Below are positions 44,012-52,328 of a DNA stretch of 64,000 nt, one piece after another. Every line of letters begins with the position of its first letter. Position 1 is the first letter of the stretch. Location: NCBI RefSeq assembly GCF_024206495.1, contig NZ_JAMBPQ010000015.1, forward strand, positions 62,001-126,000, in the 5' to 3' direction. The notes beneath the pieces were generated by a model. That model worked only from the letters and a program-made list of their open reading frames with translations, ran no database searches and was not told where the DNA came from. A program made the position numbers and the translations under genes. The DNA is from Paraburkholderia sp. CNPSo 3272. GTDB lineage: Bacteria; Pseudomonadota; Gammaproteobacteria; Burkholderiales; Burkholderiaceae.

Positions 44012-44451
44012 GATGACCCATGGTGAGCGTCGGTTGCCGGCCCCGGACGGCGAAATCGGGAGCGCGGGATTTCTGCAATTGCAGTGATCTCAACGGTCAA
44101 TTCCGGGCGGTACAAACGCTCGACCTGAACGGTAGTCGTAACCGGATAAGGTGCAGCGAAGAATTCACTTCGAATGTCCCCAGCGGCCATGAATGCCTCG
44201 ATATCCGTCGCGTAGTGAACGAGGGAAATCACATCAGTCATTTGTCCTCCCATCGCCGCCAGCACGTTGCGAATATTCTCGAGGACTTTGCGCACTTGTA
44301 ATCGCATGTCGTTGGGTCCAACGACTCGCCCTTCCCGGTCGAGCGATACCTGCCCCTTCAAATGGACCACCTGGCCGTCGCCCTGGATAACCGCCATCGA
44401 AAACGCACCGAACGGCGCCCAGACACCTGGAAGATTCACAGCATCGACCAT
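44008..44451 (-). CDS. RidA/YjgF family protein
   Basis: The 147-residue protein has the chorismate-mutase-like RidA fold: VVHLKGQVSLDREGRVVG, VRKVLENIRNVLAAMGG, VISLVHYATDI, TTVQVERLYRPELTVEITAI. RidA proteins hydrolyse reactive imines or act on related amide intermediates. It is coupled by ATGA overlap to the NlpC/P60-like gene and divergent from a cupin gene. It is probably a specialised rather than housekeeping member. Confidence 0.82.
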   Translation of the reverse strand: MVDAVNLPGVWAPFGAFSMAVIQGDGQVVHLKGQVSLDREGRVVGPNDMRLQVRKVLENIRNVLAAMGGQMTDVISLVHYATDIEAFMAAGDIRSEFFAAPYPVTTTVQVERLYRPELTVEITAIAEIPRSRFRRPGPATDAHHGSS

Positions 44452-44569
44452 TCCGGCCTCCTGTGGTGACTTAGCTTCCGATTATGCGCTTGGCCACCAA
44501 GGTACCTGAACGGTTACAGGAACAATCGATGCGCGCCCTGTTTATCAGCCCAATGGCAGGAGCGAACGC

Positions 44570-44914
44570 ATGATTGAACCTACCGACTTTCTGGCCATGA
44601 CGACCGCCCTACGCGACGGTTATCGCAATGAGGTAGTCACAACGGTTAACGATCACGACATTCACGTCAGCGTGATGGAGGTGCCGTTCTTGTGGCATTT
44701 TCATCCCGACTCCGATGAGACGTTCATCGGAATCGAAGGTGTGCTGATCATTGATTTTGAAGATGGGACAACGGAGTTGCGCGCGGGGCAGTTGCTGACC
44801 ATCCCCGCAGGCGTGCGCCACCGCACGCGCCCGGGCAGCGCACGCTCGATCAACCTGACGGTGGAAAAAGCCAATGCCACAACGATCCGCTGTGACGCGC
44901 CCAGGGAAGGGTGA
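44570..44914 (+). CDS. single-domain cupin protein
   Basis: The 114-residue cupin_2 protein has the first motif FLWHFHPDSDETFIGIEG (His, His, Glu) and the second LRAGQLLTIPAGVRHRT (His), enough to bind a metal. Function is not assignable. AGGAG precedes the start. It is divergent from the RidA-peptidase pair, with which it may form one small metabolic cassette. Confidence 0.75.
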   Translation: MIEPTDFLAMTTALRDGYRNEVVTTVNDHDIHVSVMEVPFLWHFHPDSDETFIGIEGVLIIDFEDGTTELRAGQLLTIPAGVRHRTRPGSARSINLTVEKANATTIRCDAPREG

Positions 44915-45058
44915 CTAGCAATTCGAGGTCTGTCGCCTCTTCGGCGAATCGAAGTCGCCGGTAGGACACCAGGTAATACGCAGCAGTAACGGGCGTTGCG
45001 CTGGAGGCAAGCGCCCGAGCCAAGACCCGACCGCGTGCTCACACCCCAAATATTTTCT

Positions 45059-45087
45059 TTGACAACCGCTCTTACGATATATATCTT
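45059..45087 (+). promoter_or_regulatory. sigma-70-type promoter of the PadR gene
   Basis: TTGACA at 45059-45064 and TATCTT at 45082-45087 are 17 bases apart, with AT-rich sequence between. The promoter lies 40-65 bases before the PadR start and its -10 box is inside the palindrome at 45082. Confidence 0.7.
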
Positions 45088-45105
45088 AAGACATGTTTTA
45101 AGATA
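45082..45105. promoter_or_regulatory. 24-base palindromic operator of the PadR regulator
   Basis: TATCTTAAGACA (45082-45093) and TGTTTTAAGATA (45094-45105) are inverted copies with a single mismatch. The palindrome covers the -10 box of the PadR promoter, so binding would block transcription. This fits autorepression known for YqjI-type PadR proteins. Confidence 0.75.
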
Positions 45106-45125
45106 CTCATCAGACAGGAGGCCCT

Positions 45126-45863
45126 ATGCGCCGCCACCATCCGCACTTTGGTCAAACCGGCCGTCACGGCCACTCCCCGCGCGATCCGCGCGACTTCTTC
45201 GGCGGCCGCCACCCGGCCATGCAGGCGCTTCACGCGCTGCGCCACGCAATGGGCCGCCATCGCGGCGGCGAAGGTCCAGGGGACTTTGGCGAGCGCTTCG
45301 GCGAAGGTTTCGGCCGCGGCTTCGGTGGCTTCGGCGACGGCGACGGTTTTGGCCGTGGTCGCAAGTTCACGTCCGAAGACCTGCAACTCATGCTGCTCGT
45401 GCTGCTCGCCGAGCGCCCGAGCCACGGCTACGAACTCATCAAGGCGCTCGACGCGCGTTCGAACGGCTTCTACAGCCCGAGCCCCGGCATGGTCTATCCG
45501 GCGCTCACGTACCTGGAAGAGCTGGGCTATGTGAGCGTGACGCTCGAAGGCAACCGCAAGCGCTACGAGCTTTCGCCCGAAGGCCGCGTGTACCTCGAGG
45601 CCAACCGCGAACGTGCGGACCTGATCCTCGCGAAGCTCACGCACTTCGGCCGCAAGATGGAAGTCATGCGCCGCGCCATGGCCGGCGAGGATCCCGCCGA
45701 AGGCAGCGCCTGGGTGCGCGAGCTGATCGAGGCGCGCCGCGCGCTCAAGCGCGCACTGCTGAGCCGCACCGACGCCGCGCCGGAGGAACAGCGCCGCATC
45801 GCCGCGATCCTTGCGCGCGCCACACAGGAAATCGAAACCGGCGGCGACAACAGCGACGTTTGA
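45126..45863 (+). CDS. yqjI: PadR-family metal-responsive regulator, YqjI type
   Basis: The 245-residue protein has a His/Gly/Phe-rich N-terminal tail (1-80; RRHHPHFGQTGRHGH) and a PadR winged helix (about 85-155; DLQLMLLVLLAERPSHGYEL, YSPSPGMVYPALTYLEELGY), as in E. coli YqjI, a nickel-sensitive repressor of the ferric-siderophore reductase gene yqjH. The next gene is a siderophore-interacting protein, as in E. coli. AGGAGG lies six bases before the ATG. The His-rich tail is the likely metal-binding part. Confidence 0.85.
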   Translation: MRRHHPHFGQTGRHGHSPRDPRDFFGGRHPAMQALHALRHAMGRHRGGEGPGDFGERFGEGFGRGFGGFGDGDGFGRGRKFTSEDLQLMLLVLLAERPSHGYELIKALDARSNGFYSPSPGMVYPALTYLEELGYVSVTLEGNRKRYELSPEGRVYLEANRERADLILAKLTHFGRKMEVMRRAMAGEDPAEGSAWVRELIEARRALKRALLSRTDAAPEEQRRIAAILARATQEIETGGDNSDV

Positions 45864-45928
45864 CAGCCCGCTTCCACGCGCCACGCGGCGGCCCACGCCG
45901 CGCCACCCCAACATCATCGGAGCCATAC

Positions 45929-46738
45929 ATGCAGAACCCGTCCCACCTCGAAGTCGTCCGTGTACGTCACCCGCTGAAATTCCGACTGTTGCGTGTGGCG
46001 CGCGTCACGGCGCTCTCACCCGCGCTCGTGCGCGTCACGCTCACGGGCGATCTGAGCGACTTCGTCTCGGCGTCGTTCGACGATCACATCAAGGTGTTCT
46101 TTCCCTCCGCCGGCGAGGAAAAGCCGGTACTGCCAACCCTCGGCCCTGACGGCATCGCGTTTCCCGAAGGCGTCGAGCGCCCCGCGGCGCGCGACTACAC
46201 ACCGCGCCGCTTCGATACGCAAACCAACGAGCTCGATCTGGAATTCGCGCTGCACGAAGCCGGTCCGGCGACGGCATGGGCGGCTCAGGCGCAGCCCGGC
46301 CAGTATCTCGGCGTAGGCGGCCCGCGCGGCTCCATGGTGATTCCCACGGGCTTCGACTGGCATCTGCTGATCGGCGACGAAACGGCGCTGCCCGCTATTC
46401 AGCGGCGCCTCACGGAGTTACCGGCCGGCGCGCGCGTGGCCGTGGTCGTCGAAGTGGCGAACCGCGCGGCCCGCATCGAACTGCCCACCGAAGCCGATCT
46501 TTACGCCACGTGGTGCTACCGCGACGAAAGCGAGTCGGAGCATCCGCTCGTGGACGGCGTGTCCCAAGTGTGGCTGCCGCCGGGCGAGGGCTACGTGTGG
46601 GCTGCAGGCGAAGCCTCGGCGATCCGCGCGGTGCGCGCGCATCTGTGCAACGCGCGCGGCGTCGACAAGAAGCGCATTCGCGCTTGCGCCTACTGGCGCC
46701 GCGGCGCGCAGGGGGCCCACGAAACGATCGACGACTGA
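45929..46738 (+). CDS. siderophore-interacting FAD-binding protein (ferric reductase), YqjH type
   Basis: The 269-residue protein has a flavin-binding domain (RDYTPRRFDTQTNELDLEF) and the siderophore-interacting C-terminal part (LIGDETALPAIQRRLTELP; VWAAGEASAIRAVRAHLCN; RACAYWRRGAQGAHE). Such enzymes reduce ferric siderophores in the cytoplasm with NAD(P)H and FAD. It follows the YqjI-like regulator by 65 bases in what is probably one metal-controlled operon. Confidence 0.88.
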   Translation: MQNPSHLEVVRVRHPLKFRLLRVARVTALSPALVRVTLTGDLSDFVSASFDDHIKVFFPSAGEEKPVLPTLGPDGIAFPEGVERPAARDYTPRRFDTQTNELDLEFALHEAGPATAWAAQAQPGQYLGVGGPRGSMVIPTGFDWHLLIGDETALPAIQRRLTELPAGARVAVVVEVANRAARIELPTEADLYATWCYRDESESEHPLVDGVSQVWLPPGEGYVWAAGEASAIRAVRAHLCNARGVDKKRIRACAYWRRGAQGAHETIDD

Positions 46739-46797
46739 TCGATCGCGCTGGCGCGGCAACAGTCACGCCTTTTTACCTTCAGGCTCCAAGCCCATAC

Positions 46798-48069
46798 ATG
46801 ACCACTTCTCTGACACCGCTGCGCGAACGCACCCTGCTCTGGCTGCTGGCGCTCACGCAGTTCACTGTCATCATGGATTTCATGGTGATGATGCCGCTAG
46901 GCCCGCAGATCATGCACGCGTTCGCGATCACGCCCGCCGCGTTCGCGACGGCTGTTTCCGCGTATTCGCTCTGTTCGGGTCTATCAGGACTCCTTGCTGC
47001 GACGTATATCGATCGTTTCGATCGCCGCCGTCTGCTGCAAATGACTTACGCGCTGTTCGCGCTCTCGAATCTCGCCTGCGCGCTCGCCACGAACTTTCAT
47101 CTGCTGCTCGCCGCGCGTGCGTTCGCAGGGCTCACCGGCGGCGTGCTCGGCTCGATCGTGATGGCGATCGTGAGCGACGTGATTCCCGCCGCGCGGCGCG
47201 GCGCGGCCACGGGCATCATCATGACGGCATTCTCCATCGCCGCGATCGCGGGCGTGCCGGCCGGCGTGCTGCTCGGCGCGCATTACGGCTGGAGCGCGCC
47301 GTTCATGCTGCTCGTCGTGCTCTCGGTTGCGATCTGGCTCGTGGGCTCGCGCGTCGTGCCCTCGCTCACCGAGCACCTCGGCCAGCGCACGCCGCTCGCG
47401 CAAGTGCTGCCGAACCTCTGGCGACTGCTCACACTGCCGCGCCACCTGAAGGCCTTTGCGCTCACCTTCACGATGATGGCCGGCCATATGCTCGTGATCC
47501 CGTTCATCGCGCCGATGCTCGTCGGCAATCACAGCATCGCGCCGCAGCAGCTTTCATGGCTCTATATGGCGGGCGGCGCGGCGACGTTCGTGACCTCGCG
47601 CGCGGTGGGCCGTCTCGCGGACCGCTACGGCAAGCGCCGCGTGTTCCGCGTGATGGCGCTCGTTTCGCTCGTGCCTGTGCTGTTCGTCACGCATCTGCCC
47701 ACGCTGCCTTTCCTCGCGCTCGTGGCGTTCTTCGCCCTGTTCATGATCTCGATGTCGGGCCGCATGGTGCCGATGCAGGCATTGCTCACGACGATTCCCG
47801 AGCCCGCGCGGCGCGGCGCCTTCCTGAGCGCCAACAGCGCGGTGCAGGCGCTCGGCACCGGCATCGGCGCGTGGCTGGGCGGCCAGTGGCTCACGAATGG
47901 CGCGCACGGCGCGATCATCGGCTTCGGGCAGAACGGCTGGATCGCCGCAGCGCTCACGTGCGTGGCGGTGTTGTGGGTTTCGCGGGTGCGTGGGGCGTCG
48001 GAAGACGTGTCGAATGACGTCGCCGCAACTGTGAGCGCAGCACCGGCGGCTGCGGCTGCGAAATCCTGA
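46798..48069 (+). CDS. MFS transporter (DHA1-like, arabinose-efflux/AraJ type)
   Basis: The 423-residue membrane protein has 12 predicted helices and MFS motifs: FTVIMDFMVMMPLGPQIM in helix 1, RAFAGLTGGVLGSIVMAI, GRLADRYGKRRVFR in the middle loop and VPMQALLTTIPEPARRG. The start at 46798 is set by homology; it lies 59 bases after the ferric reductase and shares the short leader CATAC-ATG with it. The substrate is unknown; position suggests it exports a compound linked to metal or siderophore handling. Confidence 0.85.
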   Translation: MTTSLTPLRERTLLWLLALTQFTVIMDFMVMMPLGPQIMHAFAITPAAFATAVSAYSLCSGLSGLLAATYIDRFDRRRLLQMTYALFALSNLACALATNFHLLLAARAFAGLTGGVLGSIVMAIVSDVIPAARRGAATGIIMTAFSIAAIAGVPAGVLLGAHYGWSAPFMLLVVLSVAIWLVGSRVVPSLTEHLGQRTPLAQVLPNLWRLLTLPRHLKAFALTFTMMAGHMLVIPFIAPMLVGNHSIAPQQLSWLYMAGGAATFVTSRAVGRLADRYGKRRVFRVMALVSLVPVLFVTHLPTLPFLALVAFFALFMISMSGRMVPMQALLTTIPEPARRGAFLSANSAVQALGTGIGAWLGGQWLTNGAHGAIIGFGQNGWIAAALTCVAVLWVSRVRGASEDVSNDVAATVSAAPAAAAAKS

Positions 48070-48082
48070 GCCACAAAAGAAA

Positions 48083-48136
48083 ACCGGTTCGCAGCCGTGG
48101 CGCGCCTCATGAGCGCGTCACGCACCGCGAACCGGT
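48083..48136. repeat. inverted repeat, 10-base perfect arms
   Basis: The arms ACCGGTTCGC (48083-48092) and GCGAACCGGT (48127-48136) enclose a 34-base GC-rich loop, just after the MFS stop. It may form a terminator-like stem for the plus-strand operon. Confidence 0.5.
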
Positions 48137-48191
48137 CGTGCTTCAGGTAGAAAGCGGATGAAACCGCGGGCCTTGGGTAGCTTGCCCGCGT

Positions 48192-48252
48192 GCAGCGCGG
48201 GACCCGACCGGCCGATCGGGTGCCCGCGCTGCGTCGCTCCGCGAGGGAGCGA
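48192..48252 (-). terminator. two adjacent strong hairpins after the porin gene
   Basis: The first stem pairs GCAGCGCGGG with CCCGCGCTGC, plus an inner ACCCGA/TCGGGT (48192-48232). The second pairs TCGCTCC with GGAGCGA around GCGA (48234-48251). They lie within 75 bases after the porin stop, so they can stop porin transcription or protect its 3' end. Confidence 0.7.
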
Positions 48253-48263
48253 GCCAACGATGC

Positions 48264-49418
48264 TTAGAAGCGGTGACGCAGACCCACCGTTGCGGCGACC
48301 TGGTTCTGCGAGGTCGACGGCGACAGCGTGTTGATCATCGCAACGTTCGCGCCGGCGTCGCCGAGTTCGCCCGAAGCGTGCTGATACACGGCGCCGGCGT
48401 AGACGTCGGTGCGCTTCGACAGCGAGTAGTCAGCCGTCAGCGAAACGGTGTGCCACTTCGGATCGCCCGAACCGTTCGAACCCGTGACCTTGCCGTCCGT
48501 GAACGTGTACGACGCGTTCAGGGCGAGAGCCGGCGTGAGTGCATAGGCGCCGTTCAACTCGAAGTTGTCGAGGTGCAGGTTCGTGCCCGTGGGGATCGAG
48601 AACGTCGTGCCGCCCTGACCGCCCGCGATCAGGTTCTGGTACTGCGTGTGCGTCCACACGAAGCCAACCGTTGCCGGGCCGTAGTTGTAGTTCGCGCCTG
48701 CGCCGAACGTGCGTTGCGTTTGAGCCGACAGGTTGAAGTTGTTGCCGTTCGATGCCGAACTCGCGCCGTTCGTGTTACCGGTGCGCGTGTTGTTGATCTG
48801 CAGGTAGGCAGCCGAGAAGTTCAGCGGGCCGTTGCCGTACGACGCGCCTGCGCTCCATGCGCGGTTGTTCGCGAACTGGCCGGCGTCGTTGCTGAAGCCA
48901 TACAGGCCGCCGAACTTGAAGCCCTGGTAGTTGACGCTCTGGTACTTGACCGAGTTCTTGATCGAGAACGAGTGGTCGAGGTTGTCGTTGTCGAACGGGT
49001 GAGCCGCGAGGTTGTTGCCGTAGCCGCTGCCGGTTGCCGAGAGCGGTGCCAGGTAGTCGACCATCGAGTCATACTGGCGGCCGAGCGTCAGCGTACCGAA
49101 GCGGTCGCTCTGCAAACCGACGAACGCCTGGCGGTTGAACATCGTGCCGCTCTCGGTGTCCTTGCCGTTGTTCAGGTTGAAGCCGTTTTCCAACGTGAAG
49201 ATCGCATGCAGACCGCCGCCCAGGTCTTCGCTGCCCTTCAGGCCGAAGTACGTGTCGCCGACGGTGCCGCTACCCTGGTTCCATGCGGCGTGGCCGCCTG
49301 CATTGTTCGCGTAGACGATACCCGCATCCAGTGCGCCGTAGAGAGTAACGCTGCTTTGTGCGTGAGCGGAGGCTGCGAATGCGCCGAGGACGCCCGCGAT
49401 AATCAAAGTATTCTTCAT
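48264..49418 (-). CDS. general porin, Burkholderia Gram-negative type
   Basis: The 384-residue outer-membrane porin has a signal peptide (cleavage at AHAQSSVTLYG), a first strand SSVTLYGALDAGIVYANNAG, the loop LENGFNLNNGKDTESGTMFN, YDSMVDYLAPLS, many aromatic-ended beta strands, and a terminal Phe in VGLRHRF as required for assembly. It is a 16-strand trimeric diffusion pore type. The start at 49418 has AAGGAAAG upstream. Strong hairpins follow the stop. Confidence 0.92.
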   Translation of the reverse strand: MKNTLIIAGVLGAFAASAHAQSSVTLYGALDAGIVYANNAGGHAAWNQGSGTVGDTYFGLKGSEDLGGGLHAIFTLENGFNLNNGKDTESGTMFNRQAFVGLQSDRFGTLTLGRQYDSMVDYLAPLSATGSGYGNNLAAHPFDNDNLDHSFSIKNSVKYQSVNYQGFKFGGLYGFSNDAGQFANNRAWSAGASYGNGPLNFSAAYLQINNTRTGNTNGASSASNGNNFNLSAQTQRTFGAGANYNYGPATVGFVWTHTQYQNLIAGGQGGTTFSIPTGTNLHLDNFELNGAYALTPALALNASYTFTDGKVTGSNGSGDPKWHTVSLTADYSLSKRTDVYAGAVYQHASGELGDAGANVAMINTLSPSTSQNQVAATVGLRHRF

Positions 49419-50013
49419 GACTTTCCTTATGACATTCAGACCGCGCTGACGCGGCTCCGGGTATTGGAGCCACACCGGCAATCCCGGGCGAAGTCTACGT
49501 GTCAAAGGCTTTAAATCGTCTTGGCAAACGCTGTAACAGTTATTTGCTAAATCTGGAAATATCGGAATAATAATCCGTAAGTCATTGTGGCGAATGGGAA
49601 ATACGGAGTAATGCGCAGATCGGCCGGGATAGGCCGTGTGGCAAGGACGCGACGCCCGCTTCAGCGCGGAAATTCGATTATTGTGAAAAGTGGATTAATT
49701 GCAGGCAACTTCGCGAGATTAAAATCTTCGCTGCCGATGAAACTTTATGAGCACGATCATAGTCTTATCGCGCGCGTGCATTATTGCTATATACAGCGAT
49801 TATTATTGCGCGAAATCGCGATTATCAAACCGATGATTTTCGGCGTCCTTTGCGGCGCTCGTCGGCGTCCCTCGCGCGGCACGCGCGCGGGCGCGGGCGC
49901 GCGCATCCGTTAAAATCCCGGAATGCGCGCGCACAGCGAGCGCACCACCCGCATCGACGCCACTTCTACCGAACGGCCGCGTCGCCCTCACCCGTCCGGC
50001 GCGAGACCCCGTC
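49419..50013. other. 595-base AT-richer region between divergent porin and dbpA
   Basis: It holds the porin 5' leader with a small hairpin (CCGCG..GCGCGG near 49440-49453), a more AT-rich central part around 49510-49850, and a GC repeat run near 49880-49915. It should contain the promoters of both genes. I see no protein-coding gene and no clear regulator site. Confidence 0.5.
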
Positions 50014-51420
50014 ATGACAAACAAAGCCACTCCTACGCACGCCCAGCCCTTCAGCGAGCTGCCGCTCGCGCCCGCTACGCTCGCCAACCTCACACGCCTC
50101 GGCTACGTCGACATGACGCCGATCCAGGCCGCGAGCCTGCCCATCGCTTTCGCGGGCCACGACCTGATCGCCCAGGCCAAGACCGGCAGCGGCAAGACGG
50201 CGGCCTTCTCGCTCGCGCTGCTCTCGCGCCTCGACCCGCGCCGTCAGGACGTGCAGGCCATGATCCTCTGCCCCACGCGCGAGCTGGCCGACCAGGTCAC
50301 GCAGGAAATCCGCCGCCTCGCGCGCGCCGAAGAGAACATCAAGGTGCTGACGCTGTGCGGCGGCACGCCCATGCGCCCGCAGGCGGCGAGCCTCGAACAC
50401 GGCGCGCATATCGTCGTGGGCACGCCGGGCCGCATCATGGATCATCTGGAGCGCGGCAACCTCGCGCTCGGCGCGCTCAATACGCTCGTGCTCGACGAAG
50501 CCGACCGCATGCTCGACATGGGCTTCTTCGACGACATCGCCACCGTGGCGCGCCAGTGCCCCAAGGAGCGCCAGACGCTGCTCTTTTCGGCGACCTATCC
50601 CGAAGGCATTACGAAGCTGAGCCAGCAATTCCTTCGCAACCCGAAGGAAGTCAAGCTCGAAGAGCACCACGACGACAGCAAGATCCGCCAGCGCTTCTAT
50701 GAAGTCACGGAAGACGAGCGCCTGCACGCCGTGGGCATGCTGCTCAACCACTATCGCCCCGTCAGCACGCTCGCGTTCTGCAACACCAAGCAGCAATGCC
50801 GCGACCTGCTCGACGTGCTGCGCGCGCAGGGCTTTCACGCGCTCGCGCTGCACGGCGAGCTCGACCAGCGCGAGCGCGACCAGGTGCTGATCCAGTTCGC
50901 CAATCGCAGCTGCTCGGTGCTCGTGGCGACCGACGTGGCCGCGCGCGGCCTCGACATCGCGCAGCTCGAAGCCGTGATCAACGTGGACGTCACGCCCGAC
51001 CCGGAGGTATACGTGCACCGCATCGGCCGCACGGGCCGCGCCGACCAGGACGGCTGGGCGCTCAGCCTCGCAAGCATGGACGAGATGGGTCGCGTGGGCG
51101 GCATCGAGCAGGCGCTCAAGCGCGAAGTCGAGTGGAGCCCGCTCGCGGAACTGAAGCCCGCCAGCAACGAGCCGCTGTTGCCGCCGATGGAAACGCTGCA
51201 GATCCTTGGCGGCCGCAAGGAAAAGATCCGCCCCGGCGACGTGCTGGGCGCGCTCACCGGCGAAGCCGGCTTCAGCGGCTCGCAGATCGGCAAGATCAAC
51301 GTGACGGATTTTTCGACCTACGTGGCCGTGGAGCGCAGCATCGCGCGCGACGCGCTGCGCAAGCTCAACGCAGGCAAGGTCAAGGGCAAGAAGGTCAAGG
51401 CCCGCATGATGGACGAATGA
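50014..51420 (+). CDS. dbpA: ATP-dependent RNA helicase DbpA
   Basis: The 468-residue DEAD-box helicase shows the Q motif (FSELPLAPATLANLTRLGYV), Walker A AKTGSGKTAAF near residue 54, PTRELADQV, DEADRMLDMGF, SATYPEG, ARGLDIAQLEAVINVD and HRIGRTGRA. Its C-terminal DbpA RNA-binding domain (about 395-468; VLGALTGEAGFSGSQIGKIN) recognises hairpin 92 of 23S rRNA in ribosome assembly. It is a single gene, 95 bases before the DsbA-like gene. Confidence 0.92.
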   Translation: MTNKATPTHAQPFSELPLAPATLANLTRLGYVDMTPIQAASLPIAFAGHDLIAQAKTGSGKTAAFSLALLSRLDPRRQDVQAMILCPTRELADQVTQEIRRLARAEENIKVLTLCGGTPMRPQAASLEHGAHIVVGTPGRIMDHLERGNLALGALNTLVLDEADRMLDMGFFDDIATVARQCPKERQTLLFSATYPEGITKLSQQFLRNPKEVKLEEHHDDSKIRQRFYEVTEDERLHAVGMLLNHYRPVSTLAFCNTKQQCRDLLDVLRAQGFHALALHGELDQRERDQVLIQFANRSCSVLVATDVAARGLDIAQLEAVINVDVTPDPEVYVHRIGRTGRADQDGWALSLASMDEMGRVGGIEQALKREVEWSPLAELKPASNEPLLPPMETLQILGGRKEKIRPGDVLGALTGEAGFSGSQIGKINVTDFSTYVAVERSIARDALRKLNAGKVKGKKVKARMMDE

Positions 51421-51515
51421 ACTGACGAATCACCCGCGCCGGCTGCGCACGCCGCTTGCGCGCCCGCGCTGCACCGCGCCTCAGTGACCCCGCGCTCAAC
51501 CGGATCAGGAAAGCC

Positions 51516-52166
51516 ATGAAACAACCGCTCAGAATCGATTTCGTCTCCGACATCGCGTGCCCCTGGTGCGCAATCGGCCTCTCGTCGCTGAACCTCGCGC
51601 TCGAACGGCTGCGCGACACCGTCGACGCGCAGATCGTCGTACACCCGTTCGAGCTGAATCCGCAGATGGGCGCGGGCGGCGAATCCGTGCTCGAGTATCT
51701 GGGCAAGAAGTACGGCCGTACGTCCGAGCAGATCGCCGAGACGCAGGCCATGATCGGCGAGCGCGGCGCGAGCGTCGGCTTCACGTTCGGGCCGCGCGAG
51801 CGCATCTACAACACCTTCGACGCGCATCGTCTGCTGCACTGGGCCGGCATCGAGGGCAAGCAGCTGCCGCTCAAGCTCGCGCTGCTGCGCGCGTATCACG
51901 GCGAGGGCCAAGACACGAGCGACCACGCGGTGCTCGTCGCGGCGGCGCAGTCCGTGGGGCTCGACGCGGATCAGGCGCGTGCCGTCCTGGAAAGCGGCCA
52001 GTATGCCGACGAAGTGCGCGCCGAAGAGCACGAATACCAGGCGGCCGGTGTCCAGTCCGTGCCGGCGATCATCTTCAACCAGCAGTATCTGGTCAGTGGC
52101 GGCCAGCCCGTCGAAACCATCGAGCAGGCGATCCAGCAGATCCTGGCCGAGAGCGCCAAGGCCTGA
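51516..52166 (+). CDS. DsbA-family oxidoreductase, FrnE type
   Basis: The 216-residue protein has the FrnE pattern: DFVSDIACPWCAIGL with a CPWC redox motif near residue 15, a helical insert, and GVQSVPAIIFNQQYLVSGGQ with the cis-Pro. It lacks a signal peptide, so it is a cytoplasmic thiol-disulfide isomerase-like protein. The start at 51516 was preferred over an upstream extension. It is followed 162 bases later by the DUF3348 operon. Confidence 0.88.
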   Translation: MKQPLRIDFVSDIACPWCAIGLSSLNLALERLRDTVDAQIVVHPFELNPQMGAGGESVLEYLGKKYGRTSEQIAETQAMIGERGASVGFTFGPRERIYNTFDAHRLLHWAGIEGKQLPLKLALLRAYHGEGQDTSDHAVLVAAAQSVGLDADQARAVLESGQYADEVRAEEHEYQAAGVQSVPAIIFNQQYLVSGGQPVETIEQAIQQILAESAKA

Positions 52167-52328
52167 ACGGCCCAGGCGCGTGAATCCCCCGTGCGGCGCG
52201 GCCTCGCGCCCGCGGGCGCCCCGCTTTCACGGGCCGCTGCGCCGTCGTTCGCGCGCCTGGCAGACGGCCGATGCCTGCCGCCTCCTCGCGTGCGTGTAAA
52301 CTAGCGGGTTTTTTGCCCAGGTAAAAAA

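Noticed and set aside
49860..49920. Run of CG-rich dinucleotide-like repeats before dbpA
   Set aside because: Simple sequence bias; no unit with a constant period, and no link to a promoter could be shown.
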